A DNA stretch of 64,000 bases from JAFAHD01 sp963772515 (GTDB lineage Bacteria > Vulcanimicrobiota > Vulcanimicrobiia > Eremiobacterales > Eremiobacteraceae): contig CAVYXC010000003.1 in the NCBI GenBank assembly GCA_963772515.1, forward strand, positions 638,925 through 702,924. Direction: 5' to 3'. Below the pieces are notes generated by a model. The model saw nothing but the letters and a program-made list of their open reading frames with translations, did no database searches and was not told where the DNA came from. The position numbers and the translations under genes were made by a program. How positions within the stretch are numbered: position 1 is the stretch's first letter; each line of letters begins with the position of its first letter. This document shows positions 34,601-44,100 of the stretch, one piece after another.

Positions 34601-34957
34601 CAGATTGATGCGCGCCGCGTCGACGGCTTGCTGCACGTCGGTGGCGGCGAAATCGACGTTGGATCCAAGCTTGAGCTGGACGATGATCGTCCCAGAGCCC
34701 TCTTGCGCGCGCGCGAAGATCTTATCGACGTGGCGGACGTTTTGGAGCTGATCCTCAATCGGACGGATGACCAGGCGCTCGATCTCTTGCGGGCTGGCCC
34801 CTGGGTAACCGGCGTAGACCGACACGACCGGGAACTGGACGTTCGGATTGATGTTGACGCCCATACTGAAGAAGCCGATGACGCCGAACAGCGCCACGGC
34901 CACGAAGAATAATGTGATAATGGTCGGTTGCCGGATGGCAAAACGGGTCAGCCACAT
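31643..34957 (-). CDS. RND efflux permease (AcrB/MdtC-like)
   Basis: 1104 residues with the classical layout: first helix at about 10-33, a large periplasmic loop starting NVQFPVVSVYAGYPGASPQEIE, a six-helix block with the proton-relay GILVDDSIVVIENI in helix 4, a second loop and a second helical block ending AKNGILLVDFAN and MTTAAMIMGMLPLA. It exports hydrophobic compounds by proton antiport. No membrane-fusion protein or TolC gene lies next to it, so the partners must be elsewhere. It precedes the lipoprotein gene in the same direction, but 46 bp and no evident coupling separate them. Confidence 0.93.
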   Translation of the reverse strand: MWLTRFAIRQPTIITLFFVAVALFGVIGFFSMGVNINPNVQFPVVSVYAGYPGASPQEIERLVIRPIEDQLQNVRHVDKIFARAQEGSGTIIVQLKLGSNVDFAATDVQQAVDAARINLPADLDPPIVAKEDPNAQPILTEYLTSTKLSPVELSNLVENEIVPALKGVHGVGYVNVSGEFIREVHVNPDPARLNMLGATLLDVFNSVNLGNVSFPGGRLDEASREATVGVRADITDPAQIAQLPLAVPNASQNQIKIGDVATVVDTYQDHRLASDVNGQPAIVLNVAHDSDADTQRTTNAIRDEFKTLQIKYPEARFSELQADEDFLHEAVGGVMQNLFEGILLTALVLLLFLHVMRSALVVMIAIPTSILATFLVMWMLGFSVDLLSLMGLSLTIGILVDDSIVVIENITRHREMGKPPEEAAIVGRTEIGGAAIAITLVDVVVFTPIAFMSGIVGEFLREYGLVIVTATLFSLLVSFTLTPLLAAHWALVRKPKMTLLGQRAITATLVIVGALSALAIGLSLVKVVSGPMLIALLMLTVSIAVLVLVYNHFNGWFDGLRAWYHDVMLPKALRHPYLVGFGCLGLVLASLFTVGTIVPFEFQPNTEYGAAVASLTYPVGTPIDFTAAGAERMAAVLRKRSDVRDVVVNVGADANDVTGGYVANLQVDLFPEKRHDEHLVVEQIRNMGSLVPGAVITAGGAQNGGGADLTYTLLGTPENLYPAADKLVAFIKKLPNTIDVTATSEIVGPRLEIDIDRAKAAALGVSPQAAAMTARAAVGGIIATKLRMPEGLVNTIVQLPAGVRNDYRNLTYVPVRANDGVTLIPLSDVATFKWVTEPPTLRRQDRQRIVRVFASTVGGAPIGPIDSKVQDILKQPGFLPPGVSVQAEGDTQFLGDTINKIGIALLTSFVLIYMLLVILYRNYLEPLIIMLSIPVALVGALGILAFCNIIHLVAPDVRFFAGQTLNIFSMLGIVMLMGLVAKNGILLVDFANTLHARGMSIIDAVRESAVVRFRPIMMTTAAMIMGMLPLALGFTEGAEFRKSMGTVIIGGLTSSLLLTLFLVPVMYVVVVGAVERWRQRRLATRLVLAPDEDEAVGSTLPITP

Positions 34958-35075
34958 GCCTGGTCTACCCTCGGGACAGCTGGTATGTTTCGACCCAAGG
35001 GCCGAAGGTTGAGAATTCGCCGAGCCGGGCGCCTTGTCCGCCGCGAAATTTCAGCTTACCGCGCTTTTTCGAGTG

Positions 35076-36548
35076 TCACGCCGATGCCACGATGCTCGCC
35101 AAACCGCGCCGTTCGCCGACCGAGTGCCATAACGACCGATCGCCCAGGTAGGATCCGTGGGACCACACGACGCCGGCCGGCGACGGCAGCCGCGCATTAA
35201 GACATGTATAATGGACGCCCGGATCCGGCGCAGGATCGGCCGTGCTGCGAGCGCGGCCGTACGAGGCGATGGCGTTCGCCACGACGTCGCTGAAATACCA
35301 ATAGTTCGTCCAGAACATCGGCGGGCGCGACGTTGCCCCGGCCGGCCGCAGCGCCGTCTCGTCCGCGCTGAACAAACGCGAGTACAGATCGGCCTTGAAC
35401 TCCCCGACTTGCTGCGGCGCGACGGGCCGCGCGCAGCTGAGCAAGTAATGGGTCTTCTCCAATGCGGTGCCGTAGCTGACGAAGCAACGCAGCCGGTTCC
35501 ACGACGACTCGTCGAGCCCGCCCTCCATCAACAAGCGGTGCAGCTCGACGATGACGTCCATCAGGATGCTCGAACCTAAGCTGTGCCCGACCAGAAAAAC
35601 GCGGTCGTACAGCGGCTTGGCAATCAGCCCGTCCTTTGTGCGCAGCACGGAGAGCACAGTATCGCCGACGATCTGCAAGATCTTCTCGCGCAGCAAGTAA
35701 TAGCGCTGATTCTCGTTGTGGGTCGCGTAGATCTGGATGTCGCCGACGCGATCGTCCAAGAAGTCGATCATGAGGCTGAGCAGCAGGCGGGCCGACGTCG
35801 TGGTCACCAGCAGCCAGCCCAGCCGGCCGAACATCTCGAAGTACTCGCCGCCCGCGCGCCAGCTCGTGAGCGCGACGACGGCTAAGCCGAGGATCACGAG
35901 GAAGATCGGACGCCTCGTGCTGCGCCCGACGCGCGACACGAACAGCAACGGGACCAAACGCGACAGACCCTGCGCGACGAGATAACCGCCCGCAAGACCG
36001 ACGATCACCGCGATCCACGCCGGCAGCGGTCCTGACGTGAAACCCAGGTACGCGCGATACGCAGCTCCCACGGACAGGATCGCCAAGAGCGGCGCGAGCA
36101 GCGCAACCGCGACGATATACGCGATGTCGTAGGTCGTCTTATTGCCGGGCGCCGCGATGCGCGTGTTCGCCACCGGCGAGAAGATCGAGCGCATCAGCCA
36201 GGAGAGCACGCTTGGCGCATTGGTCTGGCCCTTGTCGGCCGGGCTCCAGTAGCCTTCGAAGACGTCGACCGACGGTTCTTGCAGCACGTCGACGCCATGG
36301 TTCTCGCAGTGCACGCGCACGGCGCTCGGACGCACGCCTTCGAGCACCTCGTTTCGCTGCACGGGCGGCCAGATCACGTCGGCATGCCACTGCCCTTGAC
36401 GGGGCGGCGGCTCGTCGGCGAATCGCTGGCGCCGCTCGTCGTCGGTCTCGGTGTTCAGCGCGTCGCGCAGCTCGGCCGCGAATTGATCCTGGATCTGGTA
36501 ACGATCAAGCGGACCGATGCCATGGACGATGATAACGGCGCTCTTCAT
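35076..36548 (-). CDS. Membrane-spanning alpha/beta hydrolase
   Basis: 490 residues. The N-terminal VHGIGPLD supplies the oxyanion-hole HG motif, and VGHSLGSS at residues 320-327 the nucleophile elbow (Ser323). Between them lie three to four hydrophobic segments (about 140-168, 177-204, 214-232 and 240-262), an insertion that anchors the enzyme in the membrane. The nearest type is a lipase or esterase of the alpha/beta fold; the substrate is unknown. It has its own start, 135 bp from the divergent gene at 36684, in a region with a 19-bp tandem repeat. Confidence 0.65.
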   Translation of the reverse strand: MKSAVIIVHGIGPLDRYQIQDQFAAELRDALNTETDDERRQRFADEPPPRQGQWHADVIWPPVQRNEVLEGVRPSAVRVHCENHGVDVLQEPSVDVFEGYWSPADKGQTNAPSVLSWLMRSIFSPVANTRIAAPGNKTTYDIAYIVAVALLAPLLAILSVGAAYRAYLGFTSGPLPAWIAVIVGLAGGYLVAQGLSRLVPLLFVSRVGRSTRRPIFLVILGLAVVALTSWRAGGEYFEMFGRLGWLLVTTTSARLLLSLMIDFLDDRVGDIQIYATHNENQRYYLLREKILQIVGDTVLSVLRTKDGLIAKPLYDRVFLVGHSLGSSILMDVIVELHRLLMEGGLDESSWNRLRCFVSYGTALEKTHYLLSCARPVAPQQVGEFKADLYSRLFSADETALRPAGATSRPPMFWTNYWYFSDVVANAIASYGRARSTADPAPDPGVHYTCLNARLPSPAGVVWSHGSYLGDRSLWHSVGERRGLASIVASA

Positions 36549-36590
36549 CCGGTGCGTGTGTTCGCCTCACAGCAGTGTTTCCCCGTCCCG

Positions 36591-36628
36591 CAGGATACGA
36601 ACGCATGTACAGGATGCGAACGCATGTA
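36591..36628. repeat. Two 19-bp tandem direct repeats between divergent genes
   Basis: CAGGATACGAACGCATGTA and CAGGATGCGAACGCATGTA follow each other directly, one mismatch apart, about 55 bp before the plus-strand gene and 43 bp before the minus-strand one. A third partial match (AGGATAC) lies at about 36649. Direct repeats in a shared promoter region are typical operator sites. Confidence 0.5.
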
Positions 36629-36683
36629 GAGGAAGGGAGAGGATACAACCCTACCGACAAACACGCCACAGGAAGGACGATCT

Positions 36684-37241
36684 ATGCGATCTCGAGTTTT
36701 TTGTTTTGCCCTTGGGCTGTTCGCGCTGCTCGGCTCAAACAGTCTCGCAGCCACGGCTCCCGGCGTCGAATCGACGCCCGTGCCGGTCACGAAGAAACCT
36801 GATTTTTCGTCGATGAAATTCGCGCTTGGTACCTGGACGTGCTCGACGCAGAGCGCGCGTCGACCTGGACCATACACGTCGACGGGCACCAGCTCGATCG
36901 ATCCCACAGGCTACTGGATCGTGACCGATACCGCGACGGCCAAGACATCGTGGGCGCAGGCGATCGTCAGCGTGGATAAAATCACCTACGATCCCGATCA
37001 GCATCGCTGGGTCGACGTCTATACGGACGATCAGGGCGGCTACGACGTCACGTACTCGCCAGGGTGGACCGGCAACACGATGGTCTGGACCGACGCGCTT
37101 TTCACGCCGGGCCCCGACATCATCGCCGCATCTCCCTTGACGAACACGAAGGTCAGCGACGCGAAGATGACCTCGCATAGCACGTTCAAAGAGAAATCGG
37201 GCCGGACAATCGCCGTCGATTCGGTCTGCACCAAGGGTTAG
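36684..37241 (+). CDS. Secreted DUF1579-like protein
   Basis: 185 residues with a signal peptide (ending near residue 23, LAATA). The mature part contains FALGTWTCS, YWIVTDTATAKT, KITYDPDQHRWVDVYTDDQGGY and TMVWTDALF, a lipocalin-like beta-barrel pattern of the DUF1579 kind, which handles unknown small ligands. Divergent from the alpha/beta hydrolase with a 19-bp direct repeat in between, and convergent with the NicO gene, whose stop overlaps it by a few bases. Confidence 0.55.
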   Translation: MRSRVFCFALGLFALLGSNSLAATAPGVESTPVPVTKKPDFSSMKFALGTWTCSTQSARRPGPYTSTGTSSIDPTGYWIVTDTATAKTSWAQAIVSVDKITYDPDQHRWVDVYTDDQGGYDVTYSPGWTGNTMVWTDALFTPGPDIIAASPLTNTKVSDAKMTSHSTFKEKSGRTIAVDSVCTKG

Positions 37242-37858
37242 AGGAACAAGAACACCGCGCCCACGAGCGCCACGAACGCGCCGCTGATGACCTCACCGTA
37301 ACGCTCCAGCGGCCCGATCCGCAGGCGCTCGAGGCCCGCGGCTGACAGCAGGCACGTCACGACGTACGTGCCGATCGTCGTCGCCGTGAACACGATCGCG
37401 AGCGCCAGCTCCGCGTAGATGCCGTATTTCGCCGCGGCGAAGAACGTCGGCAGCGCTTCCACGCTGGGCGATGAGCCGATGACGAGCATAATCGACGTGG
37501 ACGTAGCGATCTTCTTCGCTTCTGCCGCGACTTCGGACTCGAGCTCCGCCTCGGGCTCGCGCGCCTCGCGCAACGAGCTGATCGCGATCCACAGTCCGAA
37601 CGCGATAAGCGCGAGACCCGACGCGATATTGACGTAGTGCCCATAGCGCTGCGCGGCGGCGACGCCGACCAGCCACGCGACCGCACCGATCGCCAGCGTC
37701 GAGAGCGTGTGGCCGAGGCCGGCGCCGGCAGCGGTCAACGCCGTGTGGCGGCGCGTCCAGCCCTGCTGGCGTGCGAGCAGCGCGATCGGCGCCCAGTGGT
37801 CGGGTACGAGCGTGTGGAGCACGCCGATAACCGCGACCGCGACGAGCAGCAGGCCCAC
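37238..37858 (-). CDS. NicO/RcnA-like metal transporter
   Basis: 206 residues from a GTG whose G overlaps the last base of the upstream stop codon (TAGTG), giving translational coupling with the GNAT gene. Six hydrophobic segments, with the family signature GVLHTLVPDHWAPI near residue 11 (H-x5-DH, the metal-binding motif of nickel/cobalt transporters), AAGAGLGHTLSTL and the second-half IGSSPSVEALPTFF, where an acidic linker separates the two helix sets. It moves nickel, cobalt or a related ion, probably outward by analogy with RcnA. The linker is Glu-rich, not His-rich. Confidence 0.8.
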   Translation of the reverse strand: MGLLLVAVAVIGVLHTLVPDHWAPIALLARQQGWTRRHTALTAAGAGLGHTLSTLAIGAVAWLVGVAAAQRYGHYVNIASGLALIAFGLWIAISSLREAREPEAELESEVAAEAKKIATSTSIMLVIGSSPSVEALPTFFAAAKYGIYAELALAIVFTATTIGTYVVTCLLSAAGLERLRIGPLERYGEVISGAFVALVGAVFLFL

Positions 37859-38667
37859 TAGGGCGCCTCGAATTTGGCCATCTCGTGTCCGCGGTGGATG
37901 ACGCGGCCGGCCGGACGCATTCCGAGTTTTTCGAGCACGTGGATGGAGGCGCGATTGTCGGGCCGCGCCATGGCGGATAGATGACCCAGCCCGAGCATGG
38001 TAAACGCGTGCGTCATGACGGCGCGCGCCGCTTCGGTCGCAAAGCCGTGCCCCCAAAACGGGCGGCGCAACATATAGCCGAGCTCCACCTCACCGCTCTC
38101 CTGAAGCGTCGTCAGGCCCGCCTCTCCGAGAATCTCGCCGTGCTCGCGCGAAACGATCGCCCAATCGCCGAACCCTACGCCGTAGTGTGCGATCGTGTTG
38201 TCGAGCGCTGCATCTGCTTCCGATTCTTTCATGGGCACGCCCTCGTGCAGATAGCGCATCATGTCGGCGTCGGCGAGCATCGCGCGAAATTCGGAGCGGT
38301 CGGCGTATGTCCAGCGGCGCAGCGCCAGGCGCGGCGTGACGATGACTGGATCCGGTAAGGTGAGCGTGTAGAGCCACCACGCTTTGCGTTTGGTGCGGTC
38401 TTTCGGATTGCGTTCGAAGTACAGCCGCATGCGCAGCAGATCGGTGGTCTCAAGGTCGAAGTAGTGGCGCCGCACGTACACGTCGCCGCGATCCTCGCCC
38501 ATGTCGCGCTCGGTCGCGAGTACGCGCGCGACCTCGAAGCGGCTCCCCCGCCATGTGAACGCTCGCGGTACGCCGGGCTCCCCACGGGCCATGGCGTTTA
38601 GGTCCGCGGAGCCCGATTCAGGCGCAATGCGTTCGCTCACGAACGCAGGACGTTGCTGGCTTGTCAT
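37858..38667 (-). CDS. DUF6504-GNAT acetyltransferase fusion
   Basis: 269 residues from the ATG at 38667. Residues about 15-100 match DUF6504 (MARGEPGVPRAFTWRGSRFEV, VYVRRHYFDLETTD, FERNPKDR, KAWWLYTL), a domain often stand-alone in actinobacteria and related phyla. Residues about 105-269 are a GNAT acetyltransferase of the RimJ/RimL type: RLALRRWTYADRSEF, the Q/RxxG/A acetyl-CoA site in RRPFWGHGFATEA and NRASIHVLEKLGM. Such fusions are uncommon to my knowledge. It is translationally coupled to the NicO gene and divergent from the F420-reductase-like gene, 67 bp away. Confidence 0.78.
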   Translation of the reverse strand: MTSQQRPAFVSERIAPESGSADLNAMARGEPGVPRAFTWRGSRFEVARVLATERDMGEDRGDVYVRRHYFDLETTDLLRMRLYFERNPKDRTKRKAWWLYTLTLPDPVIVTPRLALRRWTYADRSEFRAMLADADMMRYLHEGVPMKESEADAALDNTIAHYGVGFGDWAIVSREHGEILGEAGLTTLQESGEVELGYMLRRPFWGHGFATEAARAVMTHAFTMLGLGHLSAMARPDNRASIHVLEKLGMRPAGRVIHRGHEMAKFEAP

Positions 38668-38734
38668 GACGGCCGACGCTAGGGTTCTGCCGGCCTTCGC
38701 GCTAACCTTGGGCGCCCAGTTCGGAGGGTATCTA

Positions 38735-39379
38735 ATGAAGATCGGTGTCATCGGAAGCGGTAATGTGGGGCAAGTGCTCGCGAGCGGCCTCATCGGCATC
38801 GGCCACGAGGTCAAGATCGGCTCGCGCGAGCCCGATAGCGACAAGCTCAAAGAATGGAAGGCGGCCAACGGAGCACGCGCCTCGACCGGATCGTTCGCGG
38901 ACGCGGCAGCGTTCGGCGAGCTGATCGTGCTCGCCACGCTCTGGAGCGGCACGGAACACGCGCTCAGGCTCGCCGGCAAAGACACCTTCAGCGGCAAGAC
39001 GGTCATCGACGTCACGAACCCGCTCGTGTTCTCGGAGCACGGTCCGCCCTCGCTCGCGCTCGGCTGTAACGATTCGGCCGGCGAGCAAGTGCAGCGTTGG
39101 CTGCCCGAGGCGCGCGTTGTGAAAGCATTCAACATCGTCGGCAACGCTCATATGGTCAAGCCGGATTTTCCATGCGGGCCGCCCGACATGTTCATCGCCG
39201 GCAACGACGACAAAGCCAAAGGGACGGTCAGCGAGATCTTGCGCGCTTTCGGATGGGAAGTCATCGACATCGGCGGCATCGAGGGCGCCCGCGTGCTCGA
39301 GCCTCTGTGCATTCTATGGGTGATCTACGGCATGCGCACGCACACATTCGATCACGCGTTCAAACTGCTGCGCAAGTGA
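38735..39379 (+). CDS. NADPH-dependent F420 reductase family oxidoreductase
   Basis: 214 residues from an ATG 6 nt after GGAGGG. The Rossmann motif MKIGVIGSGNVGQVLASGL (GxGxxG) is followed by the NADP-loop KIGSREPDS, ATLWSGTEHA, DVTNPL and VVKAFNIVGNAHM, matching COG2085/F420-dependent NADP reductases. Such proteins transfer hydride between NADPH and F420 or a related carrier, but many members act on other small substrates, and F420 use cannot be concluded from sequence alone. The C-terminal half is helical. Confidence 0.85.
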   Translation: MKIGVIGSGNVGQVLASGLIGIGHEVKIGSREPDSDKLKEWKAANGARASTGSFADAAAFGELIVLATLWSGTEHALRLAGKDTFSGKTVIDVTNPLVFSEHGPPSLALGCNDSAGEQVQRWLPEARVVKAFNIVGNAHMVKPDFPCGPPDMFIAGNDDKAKGTVSEILRAFGWEVIDIGGIEGARVLEPLCILWVIYGMRTHTFDHAFKLLRK

Positions 39380-39419
39380 CCGAGGTATCACTGGCCGATG
39401 TCCGATGTTTCCGAATGGC

Positions 39420-40406
39420 CTAGGATGGAATAAGAACCGCCGCGCCGTGCAGCCTGCCACCGCGCAGTTCGGCCAATGCGTCGTTGGCGCGTTCGAGCGG
39501 GTAACGCGTCACCGACGTCCGCACCGGTACAAGCGGAGCCAGCGCGAGGAATTCTCGCCCATCGGCGCGCGTGAGATTGGCGACCGAGCGGATCTGACGC
39601 TCCTCCCACAACAGGTCGTAGTCGAACGCCGGTATCGTGCTCATGTGGATGCCGGCGCACACCACGATGCCGCCGCGGCCAAGCGCCCGCAGCGCCGTTG
39701 GCACTAATTCACCGGCCGGTGCGAAGATGATCGCCGCATCGAGCTCCTCGGGCGGCGCCGTGTCCGATCCGCCCGCCCACACCGCGCCGAGTTCACGCGC
39801 AAATGCTTGCGTCGCAGCGTCGCCCGGCCGCGTGAACGCGAAGACGCGCTGTCCTTCGTGGCGTGCGACCTGCGCGATGATGTGCGCGGCCGCGCCAAAG
39901 CCGTAGATGCCGATGCGCTCCGCGTCGCCCGCCATGCGCAGGGAGCGGTAGCCGATGAGGCCGGCGCACATGAGCGGCGCCGCCTCGTCATCGCGGTACT
40001 CGTCTGGGATCGCGAAGCAGAACGCTTCATCTGCGATCGTATACTGCGCGTATCCGCCGTCCACGTCGTAGCCCGTGAAGCGCGCGTGCTCGCACAGATT
40101 CTCGCGGCCGCTGCGGCAGTAGCGGCACGTGCCGTCCGTGCCCGCCAGCCACGGCACGCCGACGCGATCGCCGATGCGGAAACGCTCGGCACCGGCGCCG
40201 CGCGCATCCACCGTGCCGATGATCTCGTGCCCGAGCACGAGCGGCAGCTTCGGGTGAGTCAACTCGCCGTCGTAGATGTGCAGGTCGGTGCGGCACACGC
40301 CGCATGCCAGCACCCGGATGCGCACGTGGCCGGACGACGGCTCAGGATCCGGCAGTTCGGCAGCGCGCAGCGGCCGTCGCGGGGCGTCGAGCAACATCGC
40401 ATGCAT
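39420..40406 (-). CDS. Zinc-dependent alcohol dehydrogenase
   Basis: 328 residues from the ATG at 40406; a GTG 23 codons upstream gives 351, and no clear ribosome binding site decides. Medium-chain dehydrogenase signatures: GVCRTDLHIYDGEL (catalytic zinc, Cys and Asp), GHEIIGTV, structural zinc cysteines in DGTCRYCRSGRENLCEHA, GYDVDGGYAQY and the NAD loop IGIYGFGAAAHI. It is close to the AdhA-like zinc-binding alcohol dehydrogenases that oxidise primary alcohols. Divergent from the gene at 40494. Confidence 0.88.
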   Translation of the reverse strand: MHAMLLDAPRRPLRAAELPDPEPSSGHVRIRVLACGVCRTDLHIYDGELTHPKLPLVLGHEIIGTVDARGAGAERFRIGDRVGVPWLAGTDGTCRYCRSGRENLCEHARFTGYDVDGGYAQYTIADEAFCFAIPDEYRDDEAAPLMCAGLIGYRSLRMAGDAERIGIYGFGAAAHIIAQVARHEGQRVFAFTRPGDAATQAFARELGAVWAGGSDTAPPEELDAAIIFAPAGELVPTALRALGRGGIVVCAGIHMSTIPAFDYDLLWEERQIRSVANLTRADGREFLALAPLVPVRTSVTRYPLERANDALAELRGGRLHGAAVLIPS

Positions 40407-40493
40407 CGAAGGCTCGGGTTCGCGCGTCCAGGCGCCGCCTCCGCCATAGGCTGTTTCCCGCGGCGCGTAGAACACGCATTCGAGGATGCATGC

Positions 40494-41069
40494 ATGCCGT
40501 TAGAAATGCTCAATACCGCCGCGTCGATCGGCACGCTGGTCGTCATCGGCGCGACCGCGATCGCGGCGATCGTCCAGCTGCGCCACCTGCGCGCGGCTAA
40601 CCAGCTCGGGGCGGTGCTCGCGCTCGAGCGCGACTTCCGCGCTCACGAGCTGCAAGAATCGTTCCGCTACGTCCAGCGAGAGCTCCATTACAAACTGCAG
40701 GATCCGGCGTATCGCGCGGAGCTTGAAGAAATCGGGTTCATCGACGACCGCACCCATCTCGAGATCAGAGCGATCAACTGGTTCAACGAGCTGGGCACGC
40801 TGGTCAAGAACGATCTGGTGACCGAGAACGCGTTCATGGACATGTTCAGCCGGCTTGTGGTCTCATACTGGGAAAAGCTAGAGCCCGCTATCGCGGTCAT
40901 GCGCCGGCGGCGCGGCGATTCGCAGTACCACGATTTCGAGTACCTCGCCATACGAGCGCGGGAATGGCTTGCCCGCCACCCGAGCGGCACGTTCCCGGAC
41001 GGCGTGCAGCGCCAGCCGCTGCGCGATCCGTGGGTGACACAAGACGCACGCCCGGCGGCCAAGCACTAG
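40494..41069 (+). CDS. Membrane-anchored protein of unknown function
   Basis: 191 residues with a single hydrophobic segment near the N-terminus (about 10-28, GTLVVIGATAIAAIVQL) and a long helical cytosolic part. The helical part resembles DUF4760-type proteins, but I cannot claim the family. Divergent from the alcohol dehydrogenase and 50 bp upstream of an RND permease gene; function unknown. Confidence 0.55.
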   Translation: MPLEMLNTAASIGTLVVIGATAIAAIVQLRHLRAANQLGAVLALERDFRAHELQESFRYVQRELHYKLQDPAYRAELEEIGFIDDRTHLEIRAINWFNELGTLVKNDLVTENAFMDMFSRLVVSYWEKLEPAIAVMRRRRGDSQYHDFEYLAIRAREWLARHPSGTFPDGVQRQPLRDPWVTQDARPAAKH

Positions 41070-41118
41070 GCGCCTCCGAGGGTCTTAAGCGCGGACCTGC
41101 CGAAATACACAATAGTAC

Positions 41119-44100
41119 ATGCTCACCAAGCTCTTCGTCTCGCGCCCGACCCTGGCGGCCGTCTTGGTCGCCCTCATCACGATCGGCGGCCTGCTCGCGG
41201 CCTTGAGCCTGCGCATGCAGGATCTGCCCAACGTCGATGTGCCGCACATCGTCGTCATCCTGTTCTACCCCGGCGCGTCGCCGGCCGAGATGAGCGATGG
41301 CATCGTGCGGCCGATCGAGGACCAGCTCGCCGGCGCGCCAGGCCTCGAGCACATCCAGACCCGCGTCCAGCAAGGCTTCGCAACCGTGCTCGCCGAGTTC
41401 AGTTTGCACTCCAAGAAAACCGACGCGCTGGTCGAGGTGCAGCGCCGCATGCAGGCGGTCCAGGCGCAGCTGCCGTCCGATCTGCCCGCGCCGGTCATCG
41501 AGACCTTCGATCCCGGCGAATCGGACATCGTCTCGCTCTCGGTCGCATCGGATACGCTCTCTCCCGGTGCCCTCTCATCACTCATCAGCAATAAGATCGT
41601 CCCCGCCCTCGAACAGGTCAACGGCGTCGGCAACGTCGAGTCGTACGGCATCGTCACGCCCTCAATCGAAGTCGAAGTTGACCCGCGCAAACTGCAGACC
41701 GCGGGACTGGCCATCAACGATGTGGTCGGCGCCATCGCGGGCAGCAACGTGCGCGCACCCGGCGGCATCCTCTTCGGCGGCCAGCGCGAGACGGGCATCA
41801 ATATCCGCGGCGACATCACAGGCGCAGCGTCGGTGGCCGACCTGCCGATCGGCTCGGCGCCGCTCACCGATAGCCAGTTCCACGCGCTGCTCAATCCGAA
41901 CGTGCCCTCGCCGCGCCTCTACAAGGTCGCCGACGTCGCCAAAGTCACCGACGGCAACGAGCCGCAACGCATCTACGCGTACGTCAACGGCAAGCCGACG
42001 CTGCTGCTCAACATAAAGAAAGAGACGAGCGCCAGCGAGATCGACACCGCCCAAGGTGTCCTCAAGATGCTGCCGGAGCTGCAGCGCCAGTTCCCCGACG
42101 TCGTCATCACGGTCATCAACGATCAATCGAGCAGCACGCGCCAGCAAGTGTACGGCGTGATGCGCACGCTCATCGAGGGCATCATCCTCGTCGCGATCGT
42201 CATGGTGTTCTTCTTGCGCTCGTGGCGCAATGCCACCGCGGTGCTCATCGCCATCCCGACGTCGCTGTTCGCGACGCTCATGGTGATGCAGCTGGGCCAC
42301 TTCACGCTCGACACCGTCTCGCTGCTGGCGATGACGTTGATAACCGGCATCCTGGTCGACGACTCGATCGTCGTGCTCGAGAACATCCAGCGCCACTACG
42401 AGATGGGCGAGTCGCCCTTCCTTGCCGCGATCAACGGACGCCTCGAGATCAGCTTGGCGGCCATCGTCATCACGCTCGTGGACGTCGTCGTCTTCTTGCC
42501 GATCGCGTTCCTGCCCGGCATCGTCGGCCGCTTCCTCTCGGAATTCGCGCTTGTCGTGGTGACCGCAACGCTGGCATCGCTGGTGGTCTCGTTCACGGTC
42601 ACACCCGCGCTGGCGGGCAATTGGGCGCTGCTCTCCAAGGGGCGCTTCATCAGCTTCACCGCGCGGTTCGCGCGCTTCTTCGACCGCCTGCGCGCGTGGT
42701 ACGCAGACGTGGCACTGCCGTGGGGGCTCAGTCACGGCGGCTCGGTCGCGACCATCGCCATCGTCTCGCTCGTCGCGGCGGTCGCGCTCATCCCGCTCGG
42801 CGTCGTCGGGTTCGAATTCGACCCAGCGCAGGACAACGGTGAGATCTTCGTCCAGATCGGCTACCCCAGCGGCACGCCGCTCGCACACACGCGCGACACG
42901 GCGCTGGCGATCGAGCATGAGGTCGATGCCATCGACGACGTCCGTTCGGAGGCGACCATGGTCGGCGCGGCGATGTCGCCGGTCGGCGGCTACTTAGTGG
43001 ATGGCGCCATCGCGCAGATCGATATCCACCTCAAAGATCGACGCAAGCATTCGACTGACTATTGGGTCACCAAGCTGCGCGACATCGCCGATCGCCTCGC
43101 GCCCGGCGCCGCGCCGGTCGTCATCCCCGTGACCGATCGCCACAGCGGCAACTCGCAGCCGCTCGACTACCTCGTGACCGACACGAGCGGCGATCCATCC
43201 AAGTACGCGCAGCGCGTCTATGAACTGCTGCGCGACACGCCCGGAGCCGTCAACGTCTATAGCTCGGCTGCGACGCTTGCGCCGCAGCTGAACGTGACAT
43301 TCGACCGCGACCTGGCGCGCGGCCACAACATCAGCCTGGCTGTCGCCGCCACGGCGATCCGCGCCGCGTTCGACGGCGTGCGCGCCACCCAATTCGAAGG
43401 TCCCGACGGGCTCAAGGGCGTGCAGGTCATCTACCCGCCGCAATACCAGCGCGACAAGCGCCAGCTGCTCGACGTGCCGCTGCGCACGCTGACCGGCGAG
43501 ATCGTCAAGATCGGCGATTTCGCGCGGCTCGACTACGGCGAAGGCCCGCGCAGCATCGACCGCGTGGATCGGCAGACCGTCGTGCACGTGAGCGCGAACG
43601 TCGAGCCCGGCGTTGCGCTGTCAAACGTCGACACCGCGTTCCAGCGGCGTCTAGCCGAGTTGAGCCTCCCCGTGTCGGTGAAGGTCGTGCCGAACAGCGC
43701 CGGCAACCAGCAGAACCTGAGCGACACGGTCCACGGCATGGCGCTGGCGATCGTGCTGGGCGTCGTGCTCGTCTTCCTTTTGATGGTGGCGCTGTACAAC
43801 AGCTACATCACGCCATTCATCATCATCACGTCGGTACCGCTCGCGGTCGTCGGCGCGATCGGCGCCTTAGCGCTCACGCGCGAGACGCTCAACGCGTTCT
43901 CGATGATCGGCACGGTGCTGCTCATCGGCTTGGTGAGTAAGAACGGCATCTTGCTCGTCGATTTCGCCAATCAGCTGCGCGAGCGCGGCATGGACCGGCT
44001 TGCGGCGATCGTCGAGAGCGCGCGCACGCGCTTCAGACCGATCGTGATGACGACCGTGGCCATGATCTTCGGCATGCTGCCGCTCGCGCTCGGATTGGAT

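Noticed and set aside
41662..42918. 418-codon minus-strand frame opposite the second RND permease
   Set aside because: Composition dominated by Arg, Asp and Glu, as expected from antisense of GC-rich coding DNA. No start signal.
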